Position numbers and translations under genes: made by a program | Assembly (NCBI RefSeq): GCF_900109935.1 | Contig: NZ_FOBV01000003.1 | Span: 248,001 to 312,000 of the forward strand | Length of the DNA: 64,000 bases | From: Chryseobacterium taichungense | GTDB taxonomy: Bacteria > Bacteroidota > Bacteroidia > Flavobacteriales > Weeksellaceae | Direction: 5' to 3' | Part shown: positions 63,948 to 64,000 of the stretch, one piece after another | How positions within the stretch are numbered: position 1 is the first letter of the stretch | How the letters are laid out: every line of letters begins with the position of its first letter | The notes under the pieces: model-generated | The model's database searches: none | What the model saw: only the letters and a program-made list of their open reading frames with translations | Told to the model about the DNA's origin: nothing

Positions 63948-64000
63948 TATAATATGGTTCGCCAGAGATGAAACGTGACGAAATCCTCTTGGGAAATTTA

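Noticed and set aside
63944..63997. The end of an upstream gene overlapping the TTG start as TTGA
   Set aside because: That frame has a TAA at the very edge of the window (63998-64000), so only 17 codons with no start remain.
1..64000. CRISPR arrays, insertion sequences and rRNA genes
   Set aside because: No regularly spaced repeats, transposase motifs or rRNA segments were seen on either strand.

Overview
The window reads as a chromosome segment of a low-GC Bacteroidota bacterium, most likely a Chryseobacterium/Elizabethkingia-type member of the Weeksellaceae. The signs are -7 boxes of the form TAnnTTTG (twice with a full TTTG-N19 -33 box), A-rich ribosome-binding regions, tRNA genes without encoded CCA, Bacteroidota-type tra proteins and a CzcA-CzcC fusion pump. 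No rRNA, CRISPR array, insertion sequence, integrase or relaxase gene was seen.

Region 1 (1-13.4 kb) looks like ordinary chromosome: a lipocalin fragment, a STAS/SEC14-like protein, an MFS exporter, lipoyl synthase (lipA), an ECF-type sigma factor, tyrS, a carboxylesterase, a PDZ aspartyl protease, an L,D-transpeptidase, a GH3 beta-glucosidase (bglX) and two identical tandem tRNA-Asp(GTC) genes. Two GC-clamped palindromes with the same core flank tyrS.

Region 2 (13.8-26.3 kb) is a surface-polysaccharide locus, all on the minus strand: two GT4 glycosyltransferases, an unknown secreted protein, an EpsG-type polymerase, a GT2 glycosyltransferase, a pyruvyl transferase, an F420-hydrogenase-beta-like Fe-S protein, a Wzx flippase and a UDP-glucose dehydrogenase. 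At its promoter-proximal end are two decayed genes: a Wza N-terminus fused to what looks like a nucleotide-sugar dehydrogenase tail, and a CapD/FlaA1 gene that has lost its whole SDR catalytic domain and then frameshifts. The middle (about 17.2-23.3 kb) is visibly more AT-rich. The far side is bounded at 26.47-26.69 kb by a relic tRNA-Asp transcription unit: an intact promoter, a leader homologous to that of the real tRNA-Asp operon, only the last 17 nt of the tRNA, and an intact terminator.

Region 3 (27.1-44.7 kb) is metal-resistance and envelope cargo: a di-heme cytochrome/Rieske/porin operon behind a 32-bp perfect palindrome, a His-rich mini-protein, PAP2 phosphatase, a Zn/Cd P-type ATPase, MgtC, an LTA-synthase-like sulfatase-fold enzyme, a CzcD-like CDF exporter, bestrophin, CzcB, a CzcA-CzcC fusion and a small Cys-rich secreted protein.

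Region 4 (44.9-64 kb and beyond) is the transfer part of an integrative conjugative element, all on the minus strand: a 1719-residue Toprim/methyltransferase/helicase protein, accessory proteins, an M23 peptidase, the type IV coupling protein, TraN, TraM, TraL-like, TraK, TraJ, and four consecutive secreted proteins that share a C-terminal motif. Regions 3 and 4 are probably one element whose VirB4 ATPase, relaxase and integrase lie to the right of the window.
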